NCBI GenBank assembly: GCA_038527215.1
Contig: JBCBGC010000006.1
Coordinates: forward strand, 59,790-123,789
Direction: 5' to 3'
Length of the DNA stretch: 64,000 nucleotides
Source: JAWPMV01 sp038527215
GTDB taxonomy: Bacteria; Bacteroidota; Bacteroidia; J057
Within the stretch, counting starts at the first letter, position 1. Every line of letters starts with the position of its first letter. A program made the translations under genes and the position numbers. Shown piece by piece: positions 53,558 to 62,069 of the stretch. Below the pieces are notes generated by a model. That model saw only the letters and a list, made by a program, of their open reading frames with translations, was not told where the DNA came from and did not search any database.

Positions 53558-55534
53558 TTATTTCTGCGTGATTCCCTTCCACTTATCTGTCCTGAAGGGC
53601 GAAGCGGGTAATCCCTGCCCATCGTACAGGTTTGCATCATCTGGATTATCAGCCCATCCGTAGCGCACGGCCGCCGGATCGGGTACAGCCGCGCAGGATA
53701 CCCTGATCTGGTTTTCGCTGATGATTTCAGCCCGGGCCCAATGGAATTTTTGGTCTGCTCCCGCCAGGGTAAAGCCTTTGAGGTATCCGTAGCGATCTTT
53801 GGCAACCAGACCTCCTACGGCCTGCTTAAAGGTGAGGATAGCTGAACCATCCTTGGCCTCCCACTTAGCCAACAGGGGACCAGAGGCAGGCGTGGAACCT
53901 CCGTAAGCCTTTTCCATGGCAGACATGGCCAGTCGTAAGCCTACATCTTGCTTGTTTCTCGGGTGAATATCTCCTGCTTCTCCAATATCAATGATTACCG
54001 CCATGCCGGTAGCTGGTAAGTCCAGGGTCATCAACTGGGCTTCTCTTAACTCCGCCCAGTCACTGGGTCCAGGTTCCTGAGCTGCTGCCTTGAAGTTGGC
54101 TAGTTGGACAAAAAGGAAGGGAAAATCCCGCCCCCAACGATTGCGCCAATCCTGGATCATGGTCGGGAACAAGGCCCGGTACTTATAGGCCCGACTGGCA
54201 TTGGATTCTCCCTGGTACCAAATGGCCCCTTGAAAGGCGAATGGGACAAAGGGGTGGATCATGCCATTGTACAAAAGGCTGGGAATATCATTGGGTCGGG
54301 GACTGATGCCAGAACGAATATCCATGATTTTTCCTAGTCGATAGTCCCAGTCGCCCGCCAGCGGCAAGCTCTGGTCTCCTACTTTCAGAAACAGTTGTTT
54401 GGCAGCTCCGTGCAGCCCCCCTCCGCCTCCGGTATCATCTACCCGGATGGCAATGGTGTTTTCGCCAGCCTGAAGGATGCCTTGATCGAGCTCATAGAGG
54501 CGGGCTACGTTGTATTTTTGGGTAAGCCCTCCTACCAACTTACCGTTGATCCAGGTTTGATCACTATCATCGATCGGTCCTAAGGACAAGACCGCCTCAG
54601 CGGCAGCTTGTTCCGCAGTGAGCCGGATGGTTTTACGGTACCACACTACCCCATCTACATTGGGCAAGCCTTTGCCTTCCCAAAGTCCTGGCAAGGACAT
54701 CTTTTTCCAGGTACGCACGTCCAGGTCCGTTGTCTGCCAGACAAAATTACCTTGCTCGTCTTTTTCTTTGCCTTCCCCAAATCCAGCCAACAAGGCTGCA
54801 AACTTTTGGGTTTGGGCTTCCTGCTCTGCCTTAATTTTTTCCGGATCCAGGCGCTTTCTGGTATTACCAAAGCCCGCGATTTTTTCAATCGCGTCCACAC
54901 TGGTCCAGGTTTCTACATTCGTACCGCCCCAATTAGTGCTGATCAGGCCAATGGGGACCTCCAGTTCTTGTTGGAGTTTTCGGGCAAAAAAGTAGGCCAC
55001 GGCCGAGAAACTGGCAATCGTCTGGGGAGAACATCTATCCCATTGTAAATCTTCCGGAAAATCCTTTTCTGGTTGGGTGGCTACATGCCGGGGCACATCC
55101 AGTAATCGCAGCTTGGGATAATTCGCCGCAGCTATTTCCATTTCCGCATCCCGGGTTTGAGAGAGAGGCCATTCCATGTTGGACTGTCCGGAGCAAATCC
55201 AAACTTCCCCTACCAGAATATCTTCAACACTCAGGGTTTCTTTTTTGCCTTTGACCGTCATCACATCCGGTCCACCGGCTTTTTCTGCCTCCAGCGTAAC
55301 TTCCCAACGCCCGTCAGCGCCCGTTTTTACTTTTACTTCTTGTTCGCGAAAGCTGACGGTGATTTTTTCTTTTGCTTTGGCCCATCCCCATATTTTCAAG
55401 GGCTGCTTTTGCTGCAGGACCATGTGATCGGAAAAAATTTCTGCCAGTTTGAGCTGAGCCTGTGCAGGCTGAGAAACCCCCAGCAACATAAAGCCGAGGA
55501 TCAGGCAGGTCCAAAAAAATCGGGTAGTATTCAT
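53558..55534 (-). CDS. Sialate O-acetylesterase
   Basis: This 658-aa secreted esterase has a signal peptide (FWTCLILGFMLLGVSQPAQA), an N-terminal beta-domain, the SGNH/GDSL active site with nucleophile Ser in ICSGQSNMEWPLSQTRD (about 113-129), a beta-sandwich insertion with a galactose-binding-like fold (WYRKTIRLTAEQAAA), and GAIWYQGESNASRAYKYRAL near 440. It closes with DIHPRNKQDVGLRLAM containing the catalytic Asp-His pair. The family removes 9-O-acetyl groups from sialic acid or acetyl groups from other glycans. It is convergent to the preceding gene with a 3-bp gap. Confidence 0.9.
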   Translation of the reverse strand: MNTTRFFWTCLILGFMLLGVSQPAQAQLKLAEIFSDHMVLQQKQPLKIWGWAKAKEKITVSFREQEVKVKTGADGRWEVTLEAEKAGGPDVMTVKGKKETLSVEDILVGEVWICSGQSNMEWPLSQTRDAEMEIAAANYPKLRLLDVPRHVATQPEKDFPEDLQWDRCSPQTIASFSAVAYFFARKLQQELEVPIGLISTNWGGTNVETWTSVDAIEKIAGFGNTRKRLDPEKIKAEQEAQTQKFAALLAGFGEGKEKDEQGNFVWQTTDLDVRTWKKMSLPGLWEGKGLPNVDGVVWYRKTIRLTAEQAAAEAVLSLGPIDDSDQTWINGKLVGGLTQKYNVARLYELDQGILQAGENTIAIRVDDTGGGGGLHGAAKQLFLKVGDQSLPLAGDWDYRLGKIMDIRSGISPRPNDIPSLLYNGMIHPFVPFAFQGAIWYQGESNASRAYKYRALFPTMIQDWRNRWGRDFPFLFVQLANFKAAAQEPGPSDWAELREAQLMTLDLPATGMAVIIDIGEAGDIHPRNKQDVGLRLAMSAMEKAYGGSTPASGPLLAKWEAKDGSAILTFKQAVGGLVAKDRYGYLKGFTLAGADQKFHWARAEIISENQIRVSCAAVPDPAAVRYGWADNPDDANLYDGQGLPASPFRTDKWKGITQK

Positions 55535-55603
55535 GTATGTAGGTAGTTTGTGCTTAAGTTAAGGGCTTTAACAGAGGAAAAAAACTGGCATGCCTTTTAG
55601 CCA

Positions 55604-56767
55604 ATGATGGATTTTGAAAGCTATAAACGAAACATCAGACTCGCAGCCTTTGCAGAGGAGGTTTATGGTTTTGAAAGAGATGTAAAGAAATCCAGTCAGC
55701 GGCAGCAAGTGCTCTTCCATCCCTTTTGGAAGGACAAAATCGTGGTTAGCCGGGATCAGGCAGGAACCCATGATTGGTATTTTAACCCAGCCAATGAATA
55801 CGATAAGGGAACCCTCATTGATTTTATTTTCCACCGGGAGGACCAGGACTGGCAGTTGGTGCGCGAACGGTTGGCAGGCTATCAACCCAACCCATCTCAG
55901 GTTTTTTTTCCTCCCTCCCCTCCCCCATCTTTGGATTTTGAGGCTGCTTTCAGGCCTTTGTCGGACCTCAGTTATCTGGCAGAAAGGGGCTTAAACCAAG
56001 CCACCCTTTTTCATCCTTTCTTTCAAGATCGGATCGTTGAGGAAAGGGACGAAAAAGGCTTTCATTACTGGAGCTTTCCCCTTTACCACTTTGATCATGT
56101 ATTGGGCGTAGAGCGTCGAAATAAGCGCTTCAAAGGGCTGGCCCCCGGCTCTCTAAAAGGTCAGGCCTGCTGGCATTCCTTGCTTCCCGAAGCTTTCGAA
56201 GCGGTTGAAGAACTGCTGTTGTGTGAGAGCCCTATTGATGCCCTCTCCTACCATCAGTTATTTCCAGTAGACCAGGGGCGCATCTACCTTTCCACCAGCG
56301 GTCAGGCCGGTCATGGGCAGATAGCTTATGTGCTAAGGTTGATGGAGCGCTATCCTTTTGCCCGCCTCACCCTGGGGTTCGATCGGGATAAAGCCGGTGC
56401 TTTTCAGGCCTTTCGGTTTCTGCAAGCGATGTCCTGGCAGTCCACAACCAACTGGCGCATTGTATCCTTAGTGATGGAGCAAGCAGTAAAAATAGGGATC
56501 AGGTTCATTCCGATTGAAGATGGAGCGGTTTTCCTCGGGCTGCTGTCCTCCCTGCTCAAAACGGAGGTTGACGGGGTAAAAACGGAAATGTTAGAAGAGT
56601 CCGGCTTATTCAGCCTGAGGCTACCAGCCGAGGCCGAGGCCCTGTACACCAGCTTTGATATGATGAAAAAGGCCTTAGGATTTCGGGAAAAAATAGAGGT
56701 TCATTTACCTCAGGGAAAAGACTTCAATGAAGACCTGAGCGCACCTTATTCTTCGGCACCGGATTGA
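55604..56767 (+). CDS. Toprim-domain DNA primase-like protein
   Basis: This 387-aa protein resembles plasmid-borne DUF3991/Toprim primase-like proteins of Bacteroidota. The N-terminal part (about 1-95) has a CHC2-like fold without cysteine ligands (HDWYFNPANEYDKGTLIDFI), and a second related segment lies at about 120-190 (FQDRIVEERDEKGFHYWSF). The Toprim core follows: LLLCESPIDALSYHQL (Glu) and RLTLGFDRDKAGAFQAF (DxD). Such proteins are usually encoded near mobile-element replication or transfer genes. It is convergent to the Crp/Fnr gene, overlapping it by 22 bp. Confidence 0.8.
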   Translation: MMDFESYKRNIRLAAFAEEVYGFERDVKKSSQRQQVLFHPFWKDKIVVSRDQAGTHDWYFNPANEYDKGTLIDFIFHREDQDWQLVRERLAGYQPNPSQVFFPPSPPPSLDFEAAFRPLSDLSYLAERGLNQATLFHPFFQDRIVEERDEKGFHYWSFPLYHFDHVLGVERRNKRFKGLAPGSLKGQACWHSLLPEAFEAVEELLLCESPIDALSYHQLFPVDQGRIYLSTSGQAGHGQIAYVLRLMERYPFARLTLGFDRDKAGAFQAFRFLQAMSWQSTTNWRIVSLVMEQAVKIGIRFIPIEDGAVFLGLLSSLLKTEVDGVKTEMLEESGLFSLRLPAEAEALYTSFDMMKKALGFREKIEVHLPQGKDFNEDLSAPYSSAPD

Positions 56768-57459
56768 AGGGCGTTGCGTTTCACCTCAGCCAGTTTATGG
56801 GTCCAGATCCAATCTTTGTCGTAATCAATCAAGCCGACTCTGCGGAGTTCGTTCAGGACACTGTTTACTGTCTGGCGAGAGGTCGCGGTCAAGCGAGCGA
56901 TATCGGAATGCTTCAGGTTGTTTTTTACCCGCCATTCCGCTCCTTGCTGTTGCCCAAATTCTTCCAGGTGCTGCACCAAAAAACGCTGAATGCGCTGTCG
57001 GGAAGGCTCGTATAGCAGGGCAGACAATTTTGCTTCCAGCCGTTCTACCCGATCGCCCATCAAGTGTAGTACTGCCTGGTTCAACGCCGGGAATCGGTCC
57101 ATCAACCATTTCATGGTTTGGGTATTGATCGGACAGACCAGGCTGTCCTCCAGGGCTTCGGCAAAGTCGTTGGGATTTTCTTTTCCTACCAGGGCTTGCT
57201 CCCCAAAAATCTGGCCTTCCTTCACCAGGTATTTGAGGTTTTCTTCCCCGGATGCGGTATAGCTGCCAATTTTGACCAGGCCACTTTTCAGAAAATACAC
57301 TGCAGGGCTGCTTGCGTCTCCCATCCGAAGAATGTTTCCCTTGTACACCCGGTGCAAGGGCATTTGTTCAGCCAACCAACTCAATTCTTCTTTTGGCAGT
57401 TCCTGCAGCAGGTTGAATTGCTCCAGATACCAAATTTTTGCAATACTCATCAAAACCAA
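56746..57459 (-). CDS. Crp/Fnr-family regulator
   Basis: This 237-aa transcription factor has an N-terminal cyclic-nucleotide-binding-type beta-roll (about 20-130; YKGNILRMGDASSPAVYFLK, GQIFGEQALVG) and a C-terminal winged helix with LKHSDIARLTATSRQTVNSV (about 180-199) for DNA recognition. No Fe-S cysteines of the FNR type are seen, so it is not an oxygen-sensing FNR in the classical sense. The frame ends 21 bp inside the Toprim gene on the other strand. It may act globally on the replicon. Confidence 0.88.
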   Translation of the reverse strand: MVLMSIAKIWYLEQFNLLQELPKEELSWLAEQMPLHRVYKGNILRMGDASSPAVYFLKSGLVKIGSYTASGEENLKYLVKEGQIFGEQALVGKENPNDFAEALEDSLVCPINTQTMKWLMDRFPALNQAVLHLMGDRVERLEAKLSALLYEPSRQRIQRFLVQHLEEFGQQQGAEWRVKNNLKHSDIARLTATSRQTVNSVLNELRRVGLIDYDKDWIWTHKLAEVKRNALQSGAEE

Positions 57460-57670
57460 TCTTGAAATGCGAAGTTAAGGCCTTGAGAGGGTTCATCAAA
57501 CATGAATCAGAAGGCCACTATTTTAGGCGAATGGCAGTCTTTAGCGAGCATCAGGCAAGCCCTCTCGGAGAGGAATCTTGGAAAAAAGGCCGCCAGCCCA
57601 TATTTTTTGGCTTCCTTCTTGTTCTACCTTTTCCGGTGGCTTCTGGCTGCCAGGCAACAACGATACCCAG

Positions 57671-58981
57671 ATGAGATTTTTATTCCTTTTCCTGCTTTTC
57701 TGTTTCAGTATCTCTTATGGCATGGCCCAATCCAAGGGCTGGAACCTCCCTATTCATGTAGAGGAACCTGATTCAGCGGAACATTTTCGGGTATCTCTGG
57801 GGGAAGATTTTGAATTAAACGTAACGGGAAAGGTCCGCTTTCGCCTCACGAAAAAGGGGCACCTGGTGTTTGAATTGGATTCTCTCAGCCAACGAGAGCT
57901 TACCTACGCAGGGGAAAGGGTGATCTTTGGGGAAATGGAGATGGCGGAGTTGCCCCAGGTAGAGTTCAAAGATGGGAACCGATATGAGGGGGATTTCAAG
58001 AATGGATTGCCCCACGGAAGCGGGACTTTTTATTACAAAAACGGCGCGCGATATGAAGGGCAAATCCGTCAGGGCTCTAAGCATGGACAGGGCACCTATT
58101 ATTTTGTCAATGGCGAGATTTACACCGGAGAATTCATAGATGACCGTATAGAAGGCCGAGGGGTATACCAATTTGCAGACAGCATCATTTTCGAAGGCAC
58201 CTTTGTCAATGCCCGTCCCGACGGGAGAGGAATCTTCAAGTTCCCGGGAGGAGAACGCTATGAAGGAGAAGTGAGAAGTGGCATCATTGAAGGGAAAGGG
58301 GTGTATTATTACCGCAGCGGAGACCGGTATGAAGGCCTGTTTAAGGATGGGCTACCAGAAGGCAAGGGGGAACTATTTTATCCCAATGGCAATCACTTCG
58401 AAGGGCCTTTTGCAAAAGGCGAGATTGCCGGTACAGGAACTTTGTACTATACCACCGGGGATCGATACAGTGGAGCCTTTGCGGGAGGAGTGCCTCAGGG
58501 CACGGGCTCAATTTACTATGCCAACGGGGACCGTTTTCAGGGACAGGTAGATAAAGGCATCAAGTCCGGCCAGGGTTTGTATTACAAAAGAGATCGATTG
58601 GTTTACGAAGGTGCCTATCAAGCAGGGAAAAAGCATGGTCCCGGCAAGGAATACTTTGTGAGCGGGAACTGGTATGAAGGAAATTTTGTGGATGGCAATC
58701 GCCACGGTGAAGGGGTCTACCATTATCGAAATGGCGAGAGATATGAAGGGCAGTTCATCATGAACCGGGCCTCGGGAAAAGGTACCATGTTCTATGCAAA
58801 TAGCGAGCAGTTTTCGGGTCAATTTCTCGATGGAAGCCGACATGGATACGGGGTCTACACCTACGCGGATGGCAGTTACTACGAAGGGGAGTTTCGGGAA
58901 AATGCCCGCTTTGGCGAAGGCATGCTGTTTATTCGCAAGCGCAATGGAAAATTCCGCAAGACCCGCGTGAAGAATGAGTAG
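57671..58981 (+). CDS. MORN-repeat protein (14 repeats)
   Basis: This 436-aa exported protein has a signal peptide (FLFLFLLFCFSISYGMAQ) and about 14 consecutive 23-residue MORN repeats from about 110 to the end (pattern YEGxFxxGxxxGxGxxxxxxG; e.g. YEGDFKNGLPHGSGTFYYKN). MORN repeats bind lipids or act as scaffolds in eukaryotes; in Bacteroidota they are common exported structural proteins with no assigned role. The longer frame from 57578 is not a gene start; ATG 57671 begins the signal. The stop lies at the edge of the first REP array. Confidence 0.88.
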   Translation: MRFLFLFLLFCFSISYGMAQSKGWNLPIHVEEPDSAEHFRVSLGEDFELNVTGKVRFRLTKKGHLVFELDSLSQRELTYAGERVIFGEMEMAELPQVEFKDGNRYEGDFKNGLPHGSGTFYYKNGARYEGQIRQGSKHGQGTYYFVNGEIYTGEFIDDRIEGRGVYQFADSIIFEGTFVNARPDGRGIFKFPGGERYEGEVRSGIIEGKGVYYYRSGDRYEGLFKDGLPEGKGELFYPNGNHFEGPFAKGEIAGTGTLYYTTGDRYSGAFAGGVPQGTGSIYYANGDRFQGQVDKGIKSGQGLYYKRDRLVYEGAYQAGKKHGPGKEYFVSGNWYEGNFVDGNRHGEGVYHYRNGERYEGQFIMNRASGKGTMFYANSEQFSGQFLDGSRHGYGVYTYADGSYYEGEFRENARFGEGMLFIRKRNGKFRKTRVKNE

Positions 58982-58989
58982 GGTTCGGG

Positions 58990-59375
58990 CGTGCGATTGG
59001 CGTCCTGCCGAACCCGATTCCGTAACACTGGCTTCCAGCCGGTATGGGGCCGTGCCAGCGGCTGCTAGCCGATCCTGATTCCGTAACACTGGCTTCTAGC
59101 CGGTTGTGGCCGTGCCAGCGGCTGCCTGTCGATCCCGATTCCGTAACACTGGCTTCCAGCCGGTTGTGGCCCTGCCAGCGGCTGCTAGCCGATCCTGATT
59201 CTGTAACACTGGCTTCTAGCCGGTTTGCGGCCCTGCCAGCGGCTACTAGCCGATCCCGATTCCGTAACACTGGCTTCTAGCCGGTTGGGGCCCTGCCAGC
59301 GGCTGCTAGCCGATCCTGATTCCGTAACACTGGCTTCCAGCCGGTTGGGGTCCTGCCAGCGGCTACCTTCCGGTG
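58990..59375. repeat. Left REP-like tandem array, six copies of a ~60-bp unit
   Basis: Units of 60-61 bp begin at about 59021, 59082, 59142, 59202, 59263 and 59323, each starting CGTAACACTGGCTTC. A unit contains two small palindromes: ACTGGCT(tc)CAGCCGGT and CGGCT-GCT-AGCCG, so each is a REP-like pair. A worn copy lies upstream of 59020. This array fills most of the 660-bp gap after the MORN gene and has no coding content of its own. Confidence 0.85.
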
Positions 59376-59385
59376 AGCATTCAGT

Positions 59386-60239
59386 ATCCACCCGAATGGG
59401 TGGATGAAGGGCATAGACCGGCTGGAAGCCAGTGTTACTGTGTTGGGCCAGTGTGGGGCGGGGACTGGTGTGGGATCGCAGCTGGTGTGGGACGGGGACC
59501 CGCGTGGGATCAGGACCAAATGGAAGCTTGCAGCGCGAAGGTTCTCGCCTGTCCTCTGGCATGTATCCGATTTAAGCCTATCTTTAGACAAAGATATGTC
59601 TCCAGATTCTTGATGTTAAGACCTTCAAGTCTGGTTGATGTATGGCTACCCCACCCTTTTACCGAAGAAAATTACCGCATTTACAACCTGAGCAGGGTAC
59701 TTTTGATGTTTGTTTTCGCTTGCATGGGTCCATTCCGAGGAACCTGCTTACCTCCGTTTGGCAGGATTATGCGGGAAAGGATAATTCAGAGGATATAACT
59801 CCTGGTCATAAGAAAGCCTGGCTGCTCATTCCTGAGATAGCCAAGCTAGCCATGGAAAGCCTTCATTTTCTGGAAGAGGAAATGAAAGTATGCCACCTGA
59901 TCTGTTACTGCATTATGCCTACGCATGTTCACCTCATGCTGAATCAATGCACGAAACCCCTGCATCAAATCCTGAAATCACACAAACAATTTGTTGCCCT
60001 GCGTGCCAATCGATTTCTAGGCCGCTCAGGCCCATTTTGGCAACGGGAAAGCTATGATCGGTTGATCCGGGACGAAACGGAGTTTCGTCGAAGGGTAGCC
60101 TACATCCTTCGTAATCCTGAGAAAGCGAATCTTGTCCGCCATTGGGCGGATTGGCCCTATACCTATCTTTCGGATGAGGTGGTGCCGTAACACTGGCTTC
60201 CAGCCGGTCATCGCTGCTGATCCACCCATTCGGGTGGAT
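59386..60239 (+). mobile_element. REP-associated transposase element with 53-bp inverted ends
   Basis: The element spans 854 bp. The left end has the hairpin ATCCACCCGAATGGGTGGAT (59386-59405), a 10-nt spacer and a 23-bp REP-like box (59416-59438). The right end is its inverted copy: box 60187-60209, 10-nt spacer, hairpin 60220-60239. Hairpins and boxes match exactly; the spacers differ. It encloses the transposase gene and is placed between the two arrays, which carry the same ~22-bp box in amplified form. This is a typical REPtron-like layout. Confidence 0.8.
59642..60190 (+). CDS. REP-associated tyrosine transposase (Y1/HUH type)
   Basis: This 182-aa protein has an HUH motif at 95-97 (CIMPTHVHLML) and the RAYT-type C-terminus (FLGRSGPFWQRESYDRLIRD, RVAYILRNPEKANLVRHWAD). 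These enzymes cut single-stranded REP hairpins and move or amplify REP sequences. The site that holds the catalytic Tyr in many relatives (K-x-Y-T) reads KQFVAL here, with Phe117; the nearest Tyr is Tyr138 in ESYDR. Some relatives lack Tyr at that place, so activity is uncertain. The TAA stop (60188-60190) lies within the right inverted box, which begins at 60187. Confidence 0.85.
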   Translation: MATPPFYRRKLPHLQPEQGTFDVCFRLHGSIPRNLLTSVWQDYAGKDNSEDITPGHKKAWLLIPEIAKLAMESLHFLEEEMKVCHLICYCIMPTHVHLMLNQCTKPLHQILKSHKQFVALRANRFLGRSGPFWQRESYDRLIRDETEFRRRVAYILRNPEKANLVRHWADWPYTYLSDEVVP

Positions 60240-60765
60240 TGCTGGAAGCTGGTGGTGCGGAGTGTGGGGTCCGCATGGAGCCTGGACTGGCTGAGAGCCA
60301 GTGGTATGGGTGTAGACCGGCTGGAAGCCAGTGTTACGGAGTGTGGGATCCGGTTGGAGCCTGAACTGGCTGAGAGCCAGTGGTATGGGAGTAGAACGGC
60401 TGGAAGCCAGTGTTACGGAGTGTGGGATACGATTGGAGACTGGACTGGCTGAGAGCCAGTGGTATGGGAGTAGAACGGCTGGAAGCCAGTGTTACGGAGT
60501 GTGGGATCCGGTTGGGCCTGGACTGGCTGAGAGCCAGTGTTACGGAGTGTGGGATCCGGTTGGAGCCTGAACTGGCTGAGAGCCAGTGGTATGGGAGTAG
60601 ACCGGCTGGAAGCTGGTGGTGTGGAGTGTGGGATCCGATTGGAGACTGAACTGGCTGAGAGCCAGTGGTATGGGAGTAGACCGGCTGGAAGCCAGTGTTA
60701 CGGGGTGTTGGGCCAATGTGCCAGGGTGGATGTAGACCGGCTGAAAGCCGGTGATGCGGAAGAAG
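60240..60765. repeat. Right REP-like tandem array, ~79-bp units
   Basis: Units begin at about 60316, 60395, 60474, 60601 and 60680, with a worn first copy near 60240 and a shortened last box at 60736. A unit contains the REP-like box ACCGGCTGGAAGCCAGTG (inverse of the left-array box) and a second hairpin ACTGGCTGAGAGCCAGT. The spacing from 60474 to 60601 is 127 bp because two units fused. The array fills the gap between the transposase and rep genes. Confidence 0.85.
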
Positions 60766-60771
60766 GCATGC

Positions 60772-62016
60772 CTAGGAGGCAATTTTCACTACTACAGCTC
60801 CCTGAATCTCATATCCGAGGTCGGCGGCATATTCCTCTTCAGTTAGGTCTACTTTGTGGACTTCTTTGTGCAGCTCGTACATTTCCCGGAAGGACTCGTA
60901 GGAGGTTTCAAAACGGCTACTGTCCGGTTGCTGGATCGGTTCCTCGGGTACGTTTAGGATCTGCTTGAAGACGTCGAGCTGAGCCGTTACGGGTTCTGCC
61001 CCGGCCTGACGCATTTCCTCTACCTGTTCGATCAGCCAGCCCTCGACCAGCATTTTGTACAGATAGGCACCTATGTTTTTGATCTGCTTGGCGTGGCGAT
61101 TCTTGCTTTTGCGCACGATGGATTCCCGCACCAAACGGATCACCGCATGCACGTAATAGTTGTTCCAACGGTAGCCTCCTTTGATTTCAGCCCCTTCGAT
61201 CACCCACTGGCGAATCCGAATGATCTCCCGGCTGGCAATGCCATAGGAAGAGAGGATATGCTCCCAATCATAGGCAGCCCCCAGTTTGAGTTTCTTGGTC
61301 TGCTCAAAGTCGTTGTTGAACTTCAGGACCAATTCCTTTACTGCGCCGCCTTTTCCTCCGCGCACGATTTCATAATTAAATTCCACCCAGGTGCCTTTAA
61401 ACTCCTCCTGAATAGGCTCTAAAACCCGGGTCTTGAAATTCTGGAAGCGCTCGTATTTACCCTCACAGCCCAAAGAAGCCTTCAGGTCGTTCAGACCGAT
61501 CCGGAGGCTGCTGGTATTGGGGCGCCACTGATAATGGCGAATCATCCAGTAGAGGCGGTGAGAATAAGTATGGATAAAGGTCCGCAGCAGTTCAATATCT
61601 CCTTTGGTAAAGCCTAATTCCAGTTTAACCAAAATGGCTTTGAAGTAGCGGTTGATCTCAATCACAAAGCAGGTATCCTGATACCGAATGGTCGGAAAAG
61701 CCACGATCGAAGCCGGATACTCTTCACCAAAGTGTTCCCGCATAAATTCCGCGTCCAGATCGAATACACGCTTCTGGAAGCGTTTGGTCAGCTTCATATA
61801 CTCCCGCTTGGCATTGCGTGAGATGGCGTCTTTATCGGTCCGCATGGTTACGGCCTCATAGGGAATCTTATATACCAGCTGGTCCGGATGGGCCGTATGG
61901 TTATAATTCAGGATTTCCGTGTAAAGTCTCGTTTCCACCAACTTCATATCCGTGTTCGCGTTGATCAGGATATTAGGTTGGAATACGGTATAGTTAACCG
62001 GGTGCTTTTTCTGCAT
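60772..62016 (-). CDS. Plasmid replication initiator (Rep_3/RepB-type)
   Basis: This 414-aa protein matches the Rep_3 winged-helix initiator family of iteron plasmids. N-terminal segments KLVETRLYTEILNYNHTAHP and the charged helix REYMKLTKRFQKRVFDL precede the first winged helix; a second one lies at about 120-260 (SLRIGLNDLKASLGCEGKYE). Its C-terminal region (about 290-414) is helical and of no clear family. It is transcribed away from the iterons, which lie immediately upstream. By homology it binds those repeats and opens the origin. Confidence 0.85.
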   Translation of the reverse strand: MQKKHPVNYTVFQPNILINANTDMKLVETRLYTEILNYNHTAHPDQLVYKIPYEAVTMRTDKDAISRNAKREYMKLTKRFQKRVFDLDAEFMREHFGEEYPASIVAFPTIRYQDTCFVIEINRYFKAILVKLELGFTKGDIELLRTFIHTYSHRLYWMIRHYQWRPNTSSLRIGLNDLKASLGCEGKYERFQNFKTRVLEPIQEEFKGTWVEFNYEIVRGGKGGAVKELVLKFNNDFEQTKKLKLGAAYDWEHILSSYGIASREIIRIRQWVIEGAEIKGGYRWNNYYVHAVIRLVRESIVRKSKNRHAKQIKNIGAYLYKMLVEGWLIEQVEEMRQAGAEPVTAQLDVFKQILNVPEEPIQQPDSSRFETSYESFREMYELHKEVHKVDLTEEEYAADLGYEIQGAVVVKIAS

Positions 62017-62069
62017 CGTGGTTTTTAATTCTCGGAGACGTACATTGAATACGGAACTAAAGTAGGCTT

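Noticed and set aside
58990..60765. Regularly spaced repeats that might be a CRISPR array
   Set aside because: Units are about 60 and 79 bp with nearly identical full sequence, lack unique spacers and are not near any Cas gene.
58929..60782. Several long open frames encoding repeated peptides such as EASVTESG
   Set aside because: They are reading frames through the REP-like arrays on both strands; the peptide repetition is a by-product of the DNA repeats, with no start signals or signal of codon use.
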